DNA of 64,000 bases from contig NZ_JAHXPB010000003.1 in NCBI RefSeq assembly GCF_023147505.1, forward strand, positions 248,001 through 312,000, given 5' to 3'. A model generated the notes under the pieces. It worked only from the letters and a program-made list of their open reading frames with translations, did no database searches and was not told where the DNA came from. Numbering within the stretch: position 1 is the first letter of the stretch; every line of letters starts with the position of its first letter. The translations under genes and the position numbers were made by a program. The DNA comes from Brevundimonas sp. EYE_349. Its GTDB lineage: Bacteria > Pseudomonadota > Alphaproteobacteria > Caulobacterales > Caulobacteraceae. Of the stretch, positions 52,739 to 62,045 are shown in pieces.

Positions 52739-54499
52739 TTAGCCTCCCTCGGCTGCGAAGCCCTTAGCCTTGAGCAAGGCCTTCACGCCGGCTTGCATCG
52801 TCTTGGTCTGTAGCGTGCTCGTGAAGGCTCGAAGGTCTGTCTTCAGTTCGGCCGACGTTTCCGCCAGGATGATCGCGCCATGGATGCCTTGCACCTTTTT
52901 CGTCCAGTCCTCTTCTCGGAGATGAGCGACAAGGGAAGTCATGACGGCCTTCGCGTCCACCGGTGAGAGGTTTCCGATCACGCCAATGGCGGCGGGCGAA
53001 TTGATGCTGTTCACACCAAGAAGAGCCTGGAAGGCAGATTTCGCGGCCTCACTCAGACCTGTCCGGCCGCGCGCCGGAGCCATCACATCACGGCTCAGGA
53101 ATACTGCTGGCCGAAGAGCCGCGACATTCTCGAAGTGCGGCTCCATTTCTTGCCATTCCGCAATGAAGGGCTCGTACTTTTTCCATTCGGGCGGCGTTTC
53201 GGGCCGCTCGCCCTTCAGCTTGTCGTGCGGCATTAGGTACTTGTCGGCATTGGCCTCTTCCATGACCAGCCGATAGAGCTTCTGCGCCGCGAGCGCGTCC
53301 GTGCTTCGCTCGAAGACCGCAAGTTTCGCTAAGGTTGCTAAATCCACGTTCATCTTCCGATCAGCCGCTAGAGTCTGCCGGAGTGTGATGGCGTTCAGAA
53401 GTCGCTTTACGATCCGGGGATTGCCGTTGATCGTGGGTGCCGTCGCCAGAATCGGCGCCAGCCTGTCGCAGACGGCCAGTTCATCGAGGAGACCGACGGG
53501 ACTCCCCGCCACGGTGTTGATTTCCTGACGGGTGAATGTGGCTCCCGTCCAGCTCGCCTGGAGGGCTACGAGCAAAACGGCTTGAACTTCGCCGAGTTTG
53601 GTAGGCGCGGTCTTACCGACAAATAGCGAATACATGTACGCGCGGACATCCTCGGCCCCAACCTGAGGCACCCGCATTGGCACCTGTATGACCTTGTCCA
53701 AGTAGTCGTGGACGTGCTGCGCGTTCGGATCACTGAAATGTTTCGCGACGGAATGGCGGATCATGTCCTCATCAGCCGCAATGACGAAGGCTGTCCCTTC
53801 GATGAAGAGGAACAGTCTTATCGCTTCAAGGGTCCCGATTGCGACGTCGGGAAGGCATCGGTCGAGGTTGTCGATGAACAGGACAAGCGGTCGCCCAAGG
53901 TCAGAGAGAATTTCCGCGAACTCCTCACGGAAAGCGGCGATTTCTTTGGGCGGGGTTCTTGCCTCGGCCGGCTTAACCAGTTTGGACCAAGCGTCGGCCA
54001 CCTGTTTCCCACCGCTTTTCAGATCCTCGATGTCCGAAGCGTCGCCTTGGCCAGAGACCATTGCGCCGATAGCGCTCCCTGCGCTGGTCAACAGACCCGG
54101 CGGCACGCCAAGCGCCATTCCCAATCCGACATCAGCAGCCATGCCGAGCGCTCGGAAATAGTTGATCCGAGACGCGAAGCTCTTTGCCTTATTTAGCAAC
54201 CCCTCATCGGCCTTGGCCTCCTTCAGAAGGCGCTCTGCTACCACCTCCATAAGAGCGGCTTTGGAGTCGTCGTAGCCTTGGTATAGCCAAGCGTCGAACT
54301 TGATAATGATGGGCGCAGGGTTTGTTTGGGCCAATCGGCTTTCGACGAGGCGCAGCACGGTCGACTTGCCGGTGCCCCAAGTTCCGAATACTCCAATGGA
54401 GACTGGCAACAAATCAGGGCGAGTCGCGAGCACTGCAATTTGCTCAGCAACCTCGGTAAAGTTCAAAAAATCCTGGTCGCTCTCGCTATCGCGCCACAT
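52739..54499 (-). CDS. qatA: QatA, KAP-family P-loop NTPase of the Qat defence system
   Basis: A 586-residue KAP NTPase: Walker A GVFGTWGTGKSTVLRLVES (about 38-56), an insertion with hydrophobic helices near 120-150 (AADVGLGMALGVPPGLLTSA) that may touch the membrane, and Walker B RPLVLFIDNLDRCLPD near 215 with AFVIAADEDMIRHSV. The rest is helical. It is the first gene of qatABCD and should drive the system with ATP. The 295 bp between its start and the transposon end contain its promoter and show no further gene. Confidence 0.9.
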   Translation of the reverse strand: MWRDSESDQDFLNFTEVAEQIAVLATRPDLLPVSIGVFGTWGTGKSTVLRLVESRLAQTNPAPIIIKFDAWLYQGYDDSKAALMEVVAERLLKEAKADEGLLNKAKSFASRINYFRALGMAADVGLGMALGVPPGLLTSAGSAIGAMVSGQGDASDIEDLKSGGKQVADAWSKLVKPAEARTPPKEIAAFREEFAEILSDLGRPLVLFIDNLDRCLPDVAIGTLEAIRLFLFIEGTAFVIAADEDMIRHSVAKHFSDPNAQHVHDYLDKVIQVPMRVPQVGAEDVRAYMYSLFVGKTAPTKLGEVQAVLLVALQASWTGATFTRQEINTVAGSPVGLLDELAVCDRLAPILATAPTINGNPRIVKRLLNAITLRQTLAADRKMNVDLATLAKLAVFERSTDALAAQKLYRLVMEEANADKYLMPHDKLKGERPETPPEWKKYEPFIAEWQEMEPHFENVAALRPAVFLSRDVMAPARGRTGLSEAAKSAFQALLGVNSINSPAAIGVIGNLSPVDAKAVMTSLVAHLREEDWTKKVQGIHGAIILAETSAELKTDLRAFTSTLQTKTMQAGVKALLKAKGFAAEGG

Positions 54500-54749
54500 G
54501 TATTCCCCCGAACCTTAACCATACAACTATTGCGGTAGAGATTCCTAGGCCTTCGTCCGGAACGACGGTAGGGCGTAGCGGGATACCCGCCGCGTCAACC
54601 CAACCTGCATAGCAGGTGCGGCTTCGCCACAGGGTATGACCCGGCGGTCTGCAAGCGGTCCTTCCGAACGTCCGCGATGGGTCAGGAGCGGCCGATCGTG
54701 CCCGGCAGCGGGCGAACGACGTATGTCAACCATACCAAGTGCAGATTCT

Positions 54750-54794
54750 GCGCCACTTAAGCTGGTTCTGAGCCAGCGTTAGGTGGTCTCGACA
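54750..54794 (-). repeat. Right transposon end with TnsB-binding repeats
   Basis: Read inward from 54794 the end begins TGTCGAGACCACCTAACGC, followed by GGCTCAGAACCAGCTTAAG and TGGCGCAG. Two copies of the ACCASYTAA-like motif are adjacent, unlike the spaced copies of the left end, as in other Tn7-like elements with asymmetric ends. Confidence 0.8.
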
Positions 54795-54799
54795 AACAA
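54795..54799. repeat. Right target-site duplication (AACAA)
   Basis: The 5-bp direct repeat of 33725-33729. Only CA separates it from the 3' CCA end of the tRNA-Arg gene. Confidence 0.8.
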
Positions 54800-54801
54800 C
54801 A

Positions 54802-54878
54802 TGGCGACCCCGGGAGGACTCCAACCTCCGACCTCGGCTTTAGGAAAGCCTTGCTCTATGCAGCTGAGCTACGGGGCC
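54802..54878 (-). tRNA. tRNA-Arg (anticodon CCT)
   Basis: A 77-nt cloverleaf on the minus strand. Acceptor GGCCCCG pairs with CGGGGTC (one G-T), followed by G73 and an encoded CCA. The D-arm is GCTC/GAGC, the anticodon loop TTCCTAA has anticodon CCT, and the T-arm is GGAGG/CCTCC. Position -7 from the transposon end suggests it is the attachment site. The insertion leaves the tRNA intact but replaces its downstream terminator region. The following 220 bp to the cheE gene contain no gene. Confidence 0.95.
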
Positions 54879-55098
54879 ACGGGCGATGACCTAGCGATTT
54901 GCGGGCGGGTGGGGAAGCGGTCGGAGCGGTCGGGCGACGAAAAAGTGGGGTGCACGTCCCAAATGGAGGATACAGGCCACTTGTGGTTAAGGCCGGTTAA
55001 TCTACCAGATATCGCGGTGAACAAAGGACGAATGGGGCGGTGTCGGCGATTCGGTCCTGATTCGTTTCGCGCTTGTTCCGCCAGTCACGGCCGGTGCG

Positions 55099-55569
55099 TT
55101 AATCCACGGGAGGGACGTGTGCGGTCAGGGCGTTCAGCCCTTCCAAAAGGCGTTTGGATTCAGGCGTGGGCTGGCCGGCGTCGGCCAGGGTGATCCGCAG
55201 CACGCGGACATGGACCTCGACAGAGGGCCAGGACCAGACGCCGGCGGCGCGCATGCGATCGGCGATTTCGCACAGGCTGAAGGCCGCATCGAAGAAGGTC
55301 GGCACATCCAGAAAGCCGGCCATGTCGACCATGGCCGACGCGCAAGCGTAGACCTGCGCCGGGGCCTCGGCCGGACGGCTGGCGCAAAGGCCCTCCACGG
55401 CGTCGATCTTGCTCTTCAGCAGCGAGAACACATGGTCGCGCTGGCCTTCCAGGGCCTGATTGGCGCGGGATTCGGCCTCGGCGATCAGCCGTCCGCCGGG
55501 GCGGGCCATCTGACGCTGCAGCGAGGTATGGACCTTACGGATGATGGGCTTGGCCGGCGCGTCCGTCAC
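55099..55569 (-). CDS. cheE: CheE, chemotaxis-cluster protein
   Basis: A 156-residue helical protein (TSLQRQMARPGGRLIAEAESRANQALEGQRDHVFSLLKSKIDAV, then AMVDMAGFLDVPTFFDAAFSLCEIADRM). The start is GTG at 55569 and overlaps the cheY stop by 4 bp (GTGA). It has no enzymatic motif. Its identity comes from position as the last gene of the Caulobacter-type cluster. A role in tuning the response has been proposed for CheE-like proteins; I cannot confirm it from sequence. Confidence 0.82.
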   Translation of the reverse strand: MTDAPAKPIIRKVHTSLQRQMARPGGRLIAEAESRANQALEGQRDHVFSLLKSKIDAVEGLCASRPAEAPAQVYACASAMVDMAGFLDVPTFFDAAFSLCEIADRMRAAGVWSWPSVEVHVRVLRITLADAGQPTPESKRLLEGLNALTAHVPPVD

Positions 55570-56153
55570 AGACTGACCTTCATCGGTTTCATCATCATGT
55601 CGATGGCGTCCTGATCCATATTCTCTTCCACCGCCTCGCCCAGTTCGCCGGACAGGTCCCCCTCGCGCCGGCCGTCGCCGGTCGGCGGGCCGTAGTTGCG
55701 CACCCGACGGTCGGGCCCGACGTAGTGGGCGGCGTCGACGAAATCGCGGTCCTCGCCGCCCAGCCAGACGATGCGTTTAAGCAGAAGAGCGGGCGACAGG
55801 GGCTTGGCCACGATGAAGCTGGCGCCGCAGTCGCGGCCCTGATGCACCTTGGCCTGGGACGCATGACCCAGGATCATGATGACGGGGACGTATCGGGTCG
55901 GCGTCGGAGCGTCGCGGCGCAGCCAGCGCACGAACTCGTAGCCATCCATCTCCGGCATGATGCAGTCGATCAGGATCAGATCGACGGCGCGACGGGCCAG
56001 CAGTTCGACCGCCCCTTGCGCCGAGTTGCATTTGATCTGCTCCTTGCAGCCGAAGCCCTGGACGATGGAGGCCAGCATATCCAAGGACGTGGGCTGATCG
56101 TCGATCAGGAGGACCGTGGTATGCGCCAGATTGACCCGGTCGTTCTTTGTCAT
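55566..56153 (-). CDS. CheY-like receiver with C-terminal extension (third CheY of cluster)
   Basis: A 195-residue protein. Receiver domain 12-130 has the acidic pair in VLLIDDQ, phospho-acceptor Asp63 in LILIDCIMPEMDGYEF and the lysine in VAKPLSP. A further 65 residues (YVGPDRRVRNYGPPTGDGRR, acidic middle, MMMKPMKVSL) form a tail not found in CheY1/2. It follows cheU by 4 bp and is coupled to cheE. It corresponds by position to CheYIII of Caulobacter. Confidence 0.85.
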   Translation of the reverse strand: MTKNDRVNLAHTTVLLIDDQPTSLDMLASIVQGFGCKEQIKCNSAQGAVELLARRAVDLILIDCIMPEMDGYEFVRWLRRDAPTPTRYVPVIMILGHASQAKVHQGRDCGASFIVAKPLSPALLLKRIVWLGGEDRDFVDAAHYVGPDRRVRNYGPPTGDGRREGDLSGELGEAVEENMDQDAIDMMMKPMKVSL

Positions 56154-56157
56154 GACA

Positions 56158-56508
56158 TCAGAACAGCATCAGGTCGCCGGCGTCGGCGCCTGCGCCGGAG
56201 ATCGGGCGATGCTGGCCGGCGGCGGGCCGCAGGCGGCCGGCCATGTCGGCGAGCGGCACCTGGCTGACGGCGTCGGACGGGCTGGCGCCGCCGCTCAACA
56301 GCCGCAGAACGCCGGACAGGGCCTCGATGCGCTGGGTCAGGGCGTCCAGCGCCTGGGCCTGGGTCAGGGCGTGCGAACGCTCATCGGGCGGCGCGTGGCG
56401 GACCAGGTCGCCGACCAGGGCCTCGATCCCGTCGACGCCCTGGCGCACCCGCATCAGCTCGTCGGAGACGGCGGCCAGCAGATCGGCGTGGTCGGACGGG
56501 GCGCTCAT
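56158..56508 (-). CDS. cheU: CheU, small chemotaxis-cluster protein
   Basis: A 116-residue mostly helical protein (HADLLAAVSDELMRVRQGVDGIEALVGDLVRHAP, LTQRIEALSGVLRLLSGGASP) ending with a short tail. No catalytic motif is visible. It is placed two bases after cheD and four before the third cheY, exactly where cheU lies in Caulobacter. The name is positional; function is unknown. Confidence 0.8.
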   Translation of the reverse strand: MSAPSDHADLLAAVSDELMRVRQGVDGIEALVGDLVRHAPPDERSHALTQAQALDALTQRIEALSGVLRLLSGGASPSDAVSQVPLADMAGRLRPAAGQHRPISGAGADAGDLMLF

Positions 56509-56510
56509 GG

Positions 56511-57053
56511 TCAGAACAGTTCCAGCGCGCCGGCGCCGACCGGGGCTGCGACGGGCGCGGGCCTGGGCGCGACCACGTCGGTCACGGCGCGTTGCAGGGC
56601 GCGACCGGCGACGGGCCAGTAGTGCAGGCGTCGTCCGCCGTCGCCGCGCAGACTGCCGCCCACCACGCGAATCCCCTCGTCGCGCAGGAAGCGTTCGGCG
56701 AAGTCGGCGTTGGCGCGGCCGACGTCGCGCAGACTGTCGAACATCCGCCCGCCGCCGAACAGCTTGGCCTCCAGCCGTTCGCGACGCCCGCCGGCCTTGA
56801 GCAGGTCATTGATCAGCAGTTCCATGGCGTAGGCCCCGTAGCGGCGGCCCGCATCCGTCCCCGCCCCTGCGCCTTCAGGCAGCAGGAAGTGGTTCATGCC
56901 GCCGACGCCCGCCAGGGGGTCGCGCAAACACATGGCCACGCACGAGCCCAGGATGGTGCTGAGGACGACGTTGGGATCGGACGTGATGAAATGTTCGCCC
57001 TGACCGACGTGAACCCGTGTCTCCACGCTGTCTGTCACGGCCGATGAGGTCAT
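56511..57053 (-). CDS. cheD: Chemoreceptor glutamine deamidase CheD
   Basis: A 180-residue deamidase: [46 protein letters not shown] holds the catalytic Cys (GSCVA) and His (MNHFLLP). The third residue of the triad lies in the [23 protein letters not shown] part. It converts specific receptor glutamines to glutamates so that they can be methylated. Its ATG overlaps the cheY2 stop by 4 bp. Confidence 0.93.
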   Translation of the reverse strand: MTSSAVTDSVETRVHVGQGEHFITSDPNVVLSTILGSCVAMCLRDPLAGVGGMNHFLLPEGAGAGTDAGRRYGAYAMELLINDLLKAGGRRERLEAKLFGGGRMFDSLRDVGRANADFAERFLRDEGIRVVGGSLRGDGGRRLHYWPVAGRALQRAVTDVVAPRPAPVAAPVGAGALELF

Positions 57054-57439
57054 GTCAGCGGTCCGAAGACGGCTTCCAGCTTGCCCTTCAGCTGGGCGAC
57101 CGTGAAGGGTTTGACCAGATAGTTGTTCACGCCGAACTGCACCGCGCGCTGCACCAATTCGCGGTCGGCGCGGCCGGTCAGCATGATGAAGGCGGTCTTG
57201 GACGTAGGCGGGTGGGCGCGGACGGCGCGCAGCAGGCCCAGGCCGTCCAGGTTCGGCATATTGTAGTCCGAGATGATCAGATGGGCGGGCTTGGTGACGA
57301 TTTCGCGCAGAGCGATCTCGCCGTCGGCCGCCTCGCGGATATCGCGCACGCCGAGCTGCTGAAGACTGGTTCGAACCAGGGAGCGCATGGTCATCTGATC
57401 ATCGACGACCAGACATTGCAGAGCAGCGGCGGCGGGCAT
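57050..57439 (-). CDS. cheY: Chemotaxis response regulator CheY (second of cluster)
   Basis: A 129-residue single receiver: acidic pair in [12 protein letters not shown], phospho-acceptor Asp58 in [16 protein letters not shown], Thr in IMLTGRAD and Lys in [16 protein letters not shown]. Phosphorylated by CheA, it binds the flagellar motor or related targets. It lies 15 bp after cheB and overlaps cheD. Confidence 0.93.
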   Translation of the reverse strand: MPAAAALQCLVVDDQMTMRSLVRTSLQQLGVRDIREAADGEIALREIVTKPAHLIISDYNMPNLDGLGLLRAVRAHPPTSKTAFIMLTGRADRELVQRAVQFGVNNYLVKPFTVAQLKGKLEAVFGPLT

Positions 57440-57454
57440 GGTTACGCTCCCGAT

Positions 57455-58492
57455 CTAGGCGACTGATCGTGCGGCCGGATCGGCGCACGATTCGAGAATG
57501 GCGGGTGACAGGCGGTGCAGCGGCAACTGGCGCTCCACGGCGCCCAGGTCGAAGGCGGCCTTGGGCATGCCATAGACGACGCAGGACGCTTCGTCCTGGC
57601 CCAGGGTGCGACCGCCGGCCTGGCGCATGGCCAACAGGCCCTTTGCGCCGTCGCGGCCCATGCCGGTCAGGATGACGCCCGTCATCGGACGCTTCAGCCG
57701 CACGACGGATTCGAACAGAACGTCGACGGACGGTCGATGGCCGTTGACCGGATCGCTGGGGACCAACCGACAGCGCGGGGTCAGGCCGGGCGAGACCTCC
57801 AGATGGGTCGCGCCGCCGGGCGCCAGATAGATGTGGCCAGGCTGAAGCGGCGCGCCGTCCACGGCCTCGGTCACGGTCGGGGCGCAGACGCGGTCCAGAC
57901 GAGCGGCGAAACTGGCGGTGAAGGTCGCCGGCATATGCTGGGTGATGACGGTGGCGGGGCAGTTGGCGGGAAAGCCGCTGAGCACGGTCAGCAGGGCCTC
58001 GACCCCGCCGGTGGACGAGCCGATGGCCAGGACATGATCGGGTGCGGGGCGATAGGCGCGCGGGGCCTCGGCGGCGGCCGGCGTGTCGCCCCTGGCGCGG
58101 ACGCGCGAGCGGGCGGCGGTCTTCACCTTGCCGATCAGGTCGTGGAAGGCGCCGACGCTGGCGACCGCCGGCTTGGCCACCGCGTCCACGGCCCCGATCT
58201 CCAGCGCGGCCAGGGTCACGTCGGTCCCGGCGGCCGTCAGGGTCGAGACCATGACCACCGGCATCGGCCGCAGCCGCATGATCTTTTCCAGGAACTCCAG
58301 CCCGTTCATATTGGGCATCTCGACGTCCAGTGTGATGACGTCGGGGTTCAGGGCCTTGATGGCCGCGCGCGCCTCGATGGGATCGGCGGCCGTGCCGACG
58401 ACCTCTATCTCCGGGTCAGACTTGAGCGCGGCCGAGATCAGGCCGCGCATGGTCAGGCTGTCGTCGACGACCAGGACGCGCACGGGGCTCAT
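57455..58492 (-). CDS. cheB: Chemotaxis methylesterase CheB
   Basis: A 345-residue protein starting at the ATG at 58492, which overlaps the cheR stop (ATGA); a longer frame is antisense-like sequence inside cheR. The receiver domain has phospho-acceptor Asp56 ([13 protein letters not shown]). The methylesterase domain has the catalytic Ser in [11 protein letters not shown], His in ITQHMPATF and Asp in [12 protein letters not shown]. It removes methyl groups from receptors when phosphorylated by CheA, giving adaptation. Confidence 0.95.
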   Translation of the reverse strand: MSPVRVLVVDDSLTMRGLISAALKSDPEIEVVGTAADPIEARAAIKALNPDVITLDVEMPNMNGLEFLEKIMRLRPMPVVMVSTLTAAGTDVTLAALEIGAVDAVAKPAVASVGAFHDLIGKVKTAARSRVRARGDTPAAAEAPRAYRPAPDHVLAIGSSTGGVEALLTVLSGFPANCPATVITQHMPATFTASFAARLDRVCAPTVTEAVDGAPLQPGHIYLAPGGATHLEVSPGLTPRCRLVPSDPVNGHRPSVDVLFESVVRLKRPMTGVILTGMGRDGAKGLLAMRQAGGRTLGQDEASCVVYGMPKAAFDLGAVERQLPLHRLSPAILESCADPAARSVA

Positions 58493-59349
58493 GCGGCCGC
58501 CAGGCGATAGGTGGTCAGGCCGGCGGTCTGCAACTGGCTGGTTGCGGGCCCTGACACCCGTTCGGAATGGCCGATGTAGAGGGTGGCGCCGGGCGTCATC
58601 AGGGGCGTGAAGCGCCGCCACACCCGTTCCTGGGTCGCGTCGTCGAAATAGATGACCACGTTGCGGCAGAAGATGACGTCGAACCGGCCCTTCATCGGCC
58701 AATCGCCGATCAGGTTCAGTTCCTTGAAGCTGACCAAACGCTTCAGCTGCTGGCCCGCCGTCCACTGTCCGCGGTCGGCGCGGTCGAAATATTTGCGCCA
58801 CAGGGTGACGGGGGCCGGCTCCAGCGCCTCTTCGGAATAGGTCCCGTCATGGCCCTGCGCGACCATGTTGGGATCGATGTCGGTGGCCAGGATCCGAACG
58901 TCCAGGTCCGCCGCCTCGGGCAGGGCCTGGAGCACAGTCAGGGCCATGGAATACGGCTCCTGCCCGTTCGAACAGGCCGCCGACCATAGGCGCACCCGCC
59001 CGCCGGCGCGGGCGCGCGCGGCCAGTTCCGGCATGACCCGGTCGCGCAGGTCGTCGAAATGGTGCGGCTCGCGATAGAAGCGGGTGACATTGGTGGTCAG
59101 GGCCGCCGTCATCTTCTGACGTTCGTCCACCCCGCCCACCCCCTCGATCAGGGCGCAGTAGTCGCGAAAGCTGGTCAGACCCAGGGTCCGCAGCCGCTTG
59201 GCCAGGCGCGAATAGACCAGGGCCGCCTTGCCCTCGTTCAGGGCGATGCCCGCGTGGGCGTGCAGCATTTCGGCGATGTGGCGGAAATCATCCGCGGTGA
59301 AGACGAACTCCCCCTCGACGATAGATCCCCGACCGGCGGCGGCGTTCAT
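58489..59349 (-). CDS. cheR: Chemotaxis methyltransferase CheR
   Basis: A 286-residue SAM-dependent methyltransferase: N-terminal helical domain ([33 protein letters not shown]), then [17 protein letters not shown], the SAM motif [19 protein letters not shown] and [11 protein letters not shown], and [25 protein letters not shown]. It methylates receptor glutamates. The receptor at the cluster start ends in WEEF, a CheR-docking pentapeptide type. It overlaps cheW and cheB by 4 bp each. Confidence 0.95.
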   Translation of the reverse strand: MNAAAGRGSIVEGEFVFTADDFRHIAEMLHAHAGIALNEGKAALVYSRLAKRLRTLGLTSFRDYCALIEGVGGVDERQKMTAALTTNVTRFYREPHHFDDLRDRVMPELAARARAGGRVRLWSAACSNGQEPYSMALTVLQALPEAADLDVRILATDIDPNMVAQGHDGTYSEEALEPAPVTLWRKYFDRADRGQWTAGQQLKRLVSFKELNLIGDWPMKGRFDVIFCRNVVIYFDDATQERVWRRFTPLMTPGATLYIGHSERVSGPATSQLQTAGLTTYRLAAA

Positions 59350-59801
59350 GCGGCTTCGGCCTCGACCTGCGGCAGGATGTGATCCAGTTCGATCAGGCTG
59401 ATCATGCGGCCGTCGATGGAGAAGATGCCCTTGACGAAGGTCTTCACGCGGTCGCTGGCGACATCGGGCGTCGGCTGGACCGCCGCCTCGCTCATCTGCA
59501 GGATGTCGGACACGGCGTCGACCAGCAGGCCGACCATCCGGCCGCCGATGTGGGCGACCATGATGACGTGGCGGGCCGTCGGCTCGGACGTCTCGAGCCC
59601 GAAACGCGCGCCCAGGTCGATGATGGGCAGGACGGTGCCGCGCAGGTTGATCACGCCCTTCATATAGCCGGGCGAACGCGGCAGGGGCGTCGCCGGCGTC
59701 CAGCCGCGGATCTCGCGCACCGACATGATGTCGACGCAGAACTCCTGGGCGCCGATGCGGAAGGCGATCAGTTCGCGCTGGGGGTCTTTGGCTTCGGTCA
59801 T
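59346..59801 (-). CDS. cheW: Chemotaxis coupling protein CheW
   Basis: A 151-residue Che[60 protein letters not shown] matches the family consensus. It holds CheA and the chemoreceptors together in polar arrays. It starts 3 bp after the cheA stop, as expected for coupled translation. Confidence 0.95.
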   Translation of the reverse strand: MTEAKDPQRELIAFRIGAQEFCVDIMSVREIRGWTPATPLPRSPGYMKGVINLRGTVLPIIDLGARFGLETSEPTARHVIMVAHIGGRMVGLLVDAVSDILQMSEAAVQPTPDVASDRVKTFVKGIFSIDGRMISLIELDHILPQVEAEAA

Positions 59802-59804
59802 GAA

Positions 59805-62018
59805 TCAGCTCGCAAGCTTGAGGTCGGGGCGGGCCGCCTTGCGGCGCATGTCGGCGACAAGAACGTCGATATCGAGGATCAGGGCGACGCGGCCGTCGCC
59901 CAGGATGGTGGCGGCGGCGACGCCTTCCACCGGCTGGTAGTTGGTCTCCAGGCTCTTGATGACGACCTGGCGCTGGCCCTGGATCGCCTCGAAAAGCAGG
60001 GCTGCCTGCTGACCACCCTCGGTCTCGACCACTACGGCGACGCCGCCGGTGGGATCGATGGGCGTGCTGCTGAAGCCCATGATGAAGGCCACGTCGATCA
60101 GCGGCAGGAAGCGGTCGCGGAAACGGATGACCGGATCGACGCCGCCGACATGGTGCAGATCGACAGCCTGGGGCGTCAGGCTTTCGACGATGGCGGGCAG
60201 CGGCGCGATCAGGGTCTGCTCGGCGGCGGTGACGACCATCCCGTCCATCACCGCCAGGGTCAGCGGCAGGCTGAGGGTGAAGGTCGAGCCCTTGCCCGGA
60301 ACCGAGCTGATGGAGATGCGGCCGCCCAGGGCCTGGATCGAACGTTTGACCACGTCCATGCCCACGCCACGGCCCGAAATGTCGGACACCACGGCGGCGG
60401 TGGAGAAGCCGGGCGCGAAAATCAGATTGTCGACCTGTTCGTCGCTGAGCGCGGCGTCGGGCGCGATCAGACCCTTGTCCACGGCGATCTTCCTGACCCG
60501 CTCGCGATTGATGCCGCGTCCGTCGTCGGCGATTTCGATGACGATCCGACCCGAGCGGTGCAGGGCGGCCAGACGCACCGTTCCTTCGGCCGGCTTGCCG
60601 GCGGCGACACGCTCCTCGGGCGTTTCCAGCCCATGGTCGATGGCGTTGCGGAGCATGTGGGTGATCGGCTCGGCCAGGCGTTCGACCACGGTCTTGTCAA
60701 CCTCGGTATCCTCGCCGGCCGTGACCAGGCGAACCTGTTTGGAGACCATGTCCGCGACCTCGCGCACCAGTCGCGGCATACGCTGGAACACCGATTTCAC
60801 CGGCTGGGCGCGGATGGCCATGACGCTGTCCTGAATCTCGCGCGTCAGAAGCTCCAGATCCTCCATGCCGAGCGCGATGCCCGAGGACCGGGCCAGGCCG
60901 CTTTCCAGCACGCGCTGGGACAGCATGGCCTGCTGGATGACCAGTTCCCCCACCACGTTTATCAGACGATCCACCCGATCCAGATCGACCCGGATCGTGA
61001 CGGGCGCGGCGGCCGAGGCGGCGGGCGTCGCCATCGGCATGGCGGCCGGGGCCGGTTCAGGCGCGGGGGCGACGAAGGCCGGGATTTCGGGCACGGCTTC
61101 GGACGCCGCCTCCGGTACGAGGTCAGCCACAGCGCCGGTCGCGCGGGCCAGCAGGGCGGCGATGTCCAGATCGTCGGCGGCGGGCAGGATCGCGGCTGGC
61201 TCGTCCTCAAAGACAACGGCGGCGGCGGAAGCATCAGGGACGGCGTCGGACGCCTCGCCCAGCGGCGTGATGGTCAGGTCGCAGTCGCTTTCCACGAAGT
61301 CGAAAACCTCGCGCACCTCGGCCTCGTCCACATCGGCCGACAGATCGACAGTCCAGGTCAGGCAGCCGTCTTCGACCGACAGGGCGTCCAGCGTGGGAAC
61401 CGCGCTGTCGTCCAGGTTGACCTGGGTCGGGCCAAGCCGTCCCAGTTCGCGCAGCAGCAGGCCCGCCTCGTTGGCGTTGGCGTACATCCGCCCCATCGGC
61501 CTGAACACGATCCGCCACCCGGCAGGGGCGGCGCCCATGGGCGCGGCGGGTTCGTCCAACGCCATATCGAAAGCCATGGGGGTGAAGCCGAAGTCGTCGT
61601 CTTCCTCCATGACGGGCGGCGGAGCCTCGCCGCCATGCGTCAGGACCTCCAGTTCGCCGACCAGGGCGGCCGAGCGCGCCTCGTCCACCGGCGGGATCAG
61701 CCCCTGGGCGGCCTGGATATGATCGGCCAGCACGTCGGAGGCGCGCAGCAGGGTCTTGATCGTGACCGCGTCGCACGGTTTCCGGCCCGCGCGCAACTCG
61801 TCCATCAGGGTTTCGAACACATGGGCGAACCGGACCAGCGCCTCCAGCCCGAAGGCCCCCGCCCCGCCCTTGACGGAGTGGACGGCGCGGAAGACGGCGT
61901 TGATCGTCTCCAGGTCCGTCTGCCCCTGCTCAAGCAGCATCAGCTTGGCCTCCAGGTCCGCGAGCAGTTCGTCGCATTCCTGGAAGAAGGTGGCTTTGAT
62001 GGATTCGAAGGCGTCCAT
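59805..62018 (-). CDS. cheA: Chemotaxis histidine kinase CheA
   Basis: A 737-residue kinase. The Hpt domain has the phospho-acceptor His47 in FRAVHSVKGGAGAF. A P2 region and a low-complexity Pro/Ala linker (about 230-340) follow. Next come the dimerisation domain with VDRLINVVGELVIQQAML, the ATPase (HMLRNAIDHGLE, IADDGRGINRERV, GRGVGMDVVK) and a C-terminal CheW-like domain. It senses receptor state and phosphorylates the CheY proteins and CheB. Confidence 0.96.
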   Translation of the reverse strand: MDAFESIKATFFQECDELLADLEAKLMLLEQGQTDLETINAVFRAVHSVKGGAGAFGLEALVRFAHVFETLMDELRAGRKPCDAVTIKTLLRASDVLADHIQAAQGLIPPVDEARSAALVGELEVLTHGGEAPPPVMEEDDDFGFTPMAFDMALDEPAAPMGAAPAGWRIVFRPMGRMYANANEAGLLLRELGRLGPTQVNLDDSAVPTLDALSVEDGCLTWTVDLSADVDEAEVREVFDFVESDCDLTITPLGEASDAVPDASAAAVVFEDEPAAILPAADDLDIAALLARATGAVADLVPEAASEAVPEIPAFVAPAPEPAPAAMPMATPAASAAAPVTIRVDLDRVDRLINVVGELVIQQAMLSQRVLESGLARSSGIALGMEDLELLTREIQDSVMAIRAQPVKSVFQRMPRLVREVADMVSKQVRLVTAGEDTEVDKTVVERLAEPITHMLRNAIDHGLETPEERVAAGKPAEGTVRLAALHRSGRIVIEIADDGRGINRERVRKIAVDKGLIAPDAALSDEQVDNLIFAPGFSTAAVVSDISGRGVGMDVVKRSIQALGGRISISSVPGKGSTFTLSLPLTLAVMDGMVVTAAEQTLIAPLPAIVESLTPQAVDLHHVGGVDPVIRFRDRFLPLIDVAFIMGFSSTPIDPTGGVAVVVETEGGQQAALLFEAIQGQRQVVIKSLETNYQPVEGVAAATILGDGRVALILDIDVLVADMRRKAARPDLKLAS

Positions 62019-62045
62019 TGATTGCGGGTCCGGCGGGCGTGTCGA

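Larger units (their letters stand above)
33730..54794 (-). mobile_element. Tn7-like transposon inserted next to tRNA-Arg(CCT)
   Basis: The element of 21,065 bp is bounded by inverted ends matching at 21 of 26 positions (TATCGGGACCACTTAAC on the left, TGTCGAGACCACCTAAC on the right, read inward) and by 5-bp direct repeats AACAA. It carries tnsA, tnsB, tnsC and tniQ. Cargo is a HTH gene with a recombinase/ParB/ParB operon, an MmeI-like enzyme, a HNH gene, qatABCD and two membrane-protein genes. The right end lies 7 bp from the 3' end of a tRNA-Arg gene, which implies site-specific targeting by TniQ. No CRISPR array or Cascade genes are seen. Confidence 0.93.

Noticed and set aside
54545..54733. 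62-residue minus-strand gene between qatA and the right end
   Set aside because: No ribosome site or domain; it overlaps the expected qat promoter region.
33730..54794. CRISPR-associated transposon (CAST)
   Set aside because: No Cas protein and no regularly spaced repeat array were seen in or next to the element; targeting is better explained by TniQ and the tRNA gene.
59379..62021. 880-residue plus-strand open frame opposite cheA
   Set aside because: cheA has all kinase motifs on the minus strand; the plus frame has no recognisable domain and only HD/GQ-rich low complexity.
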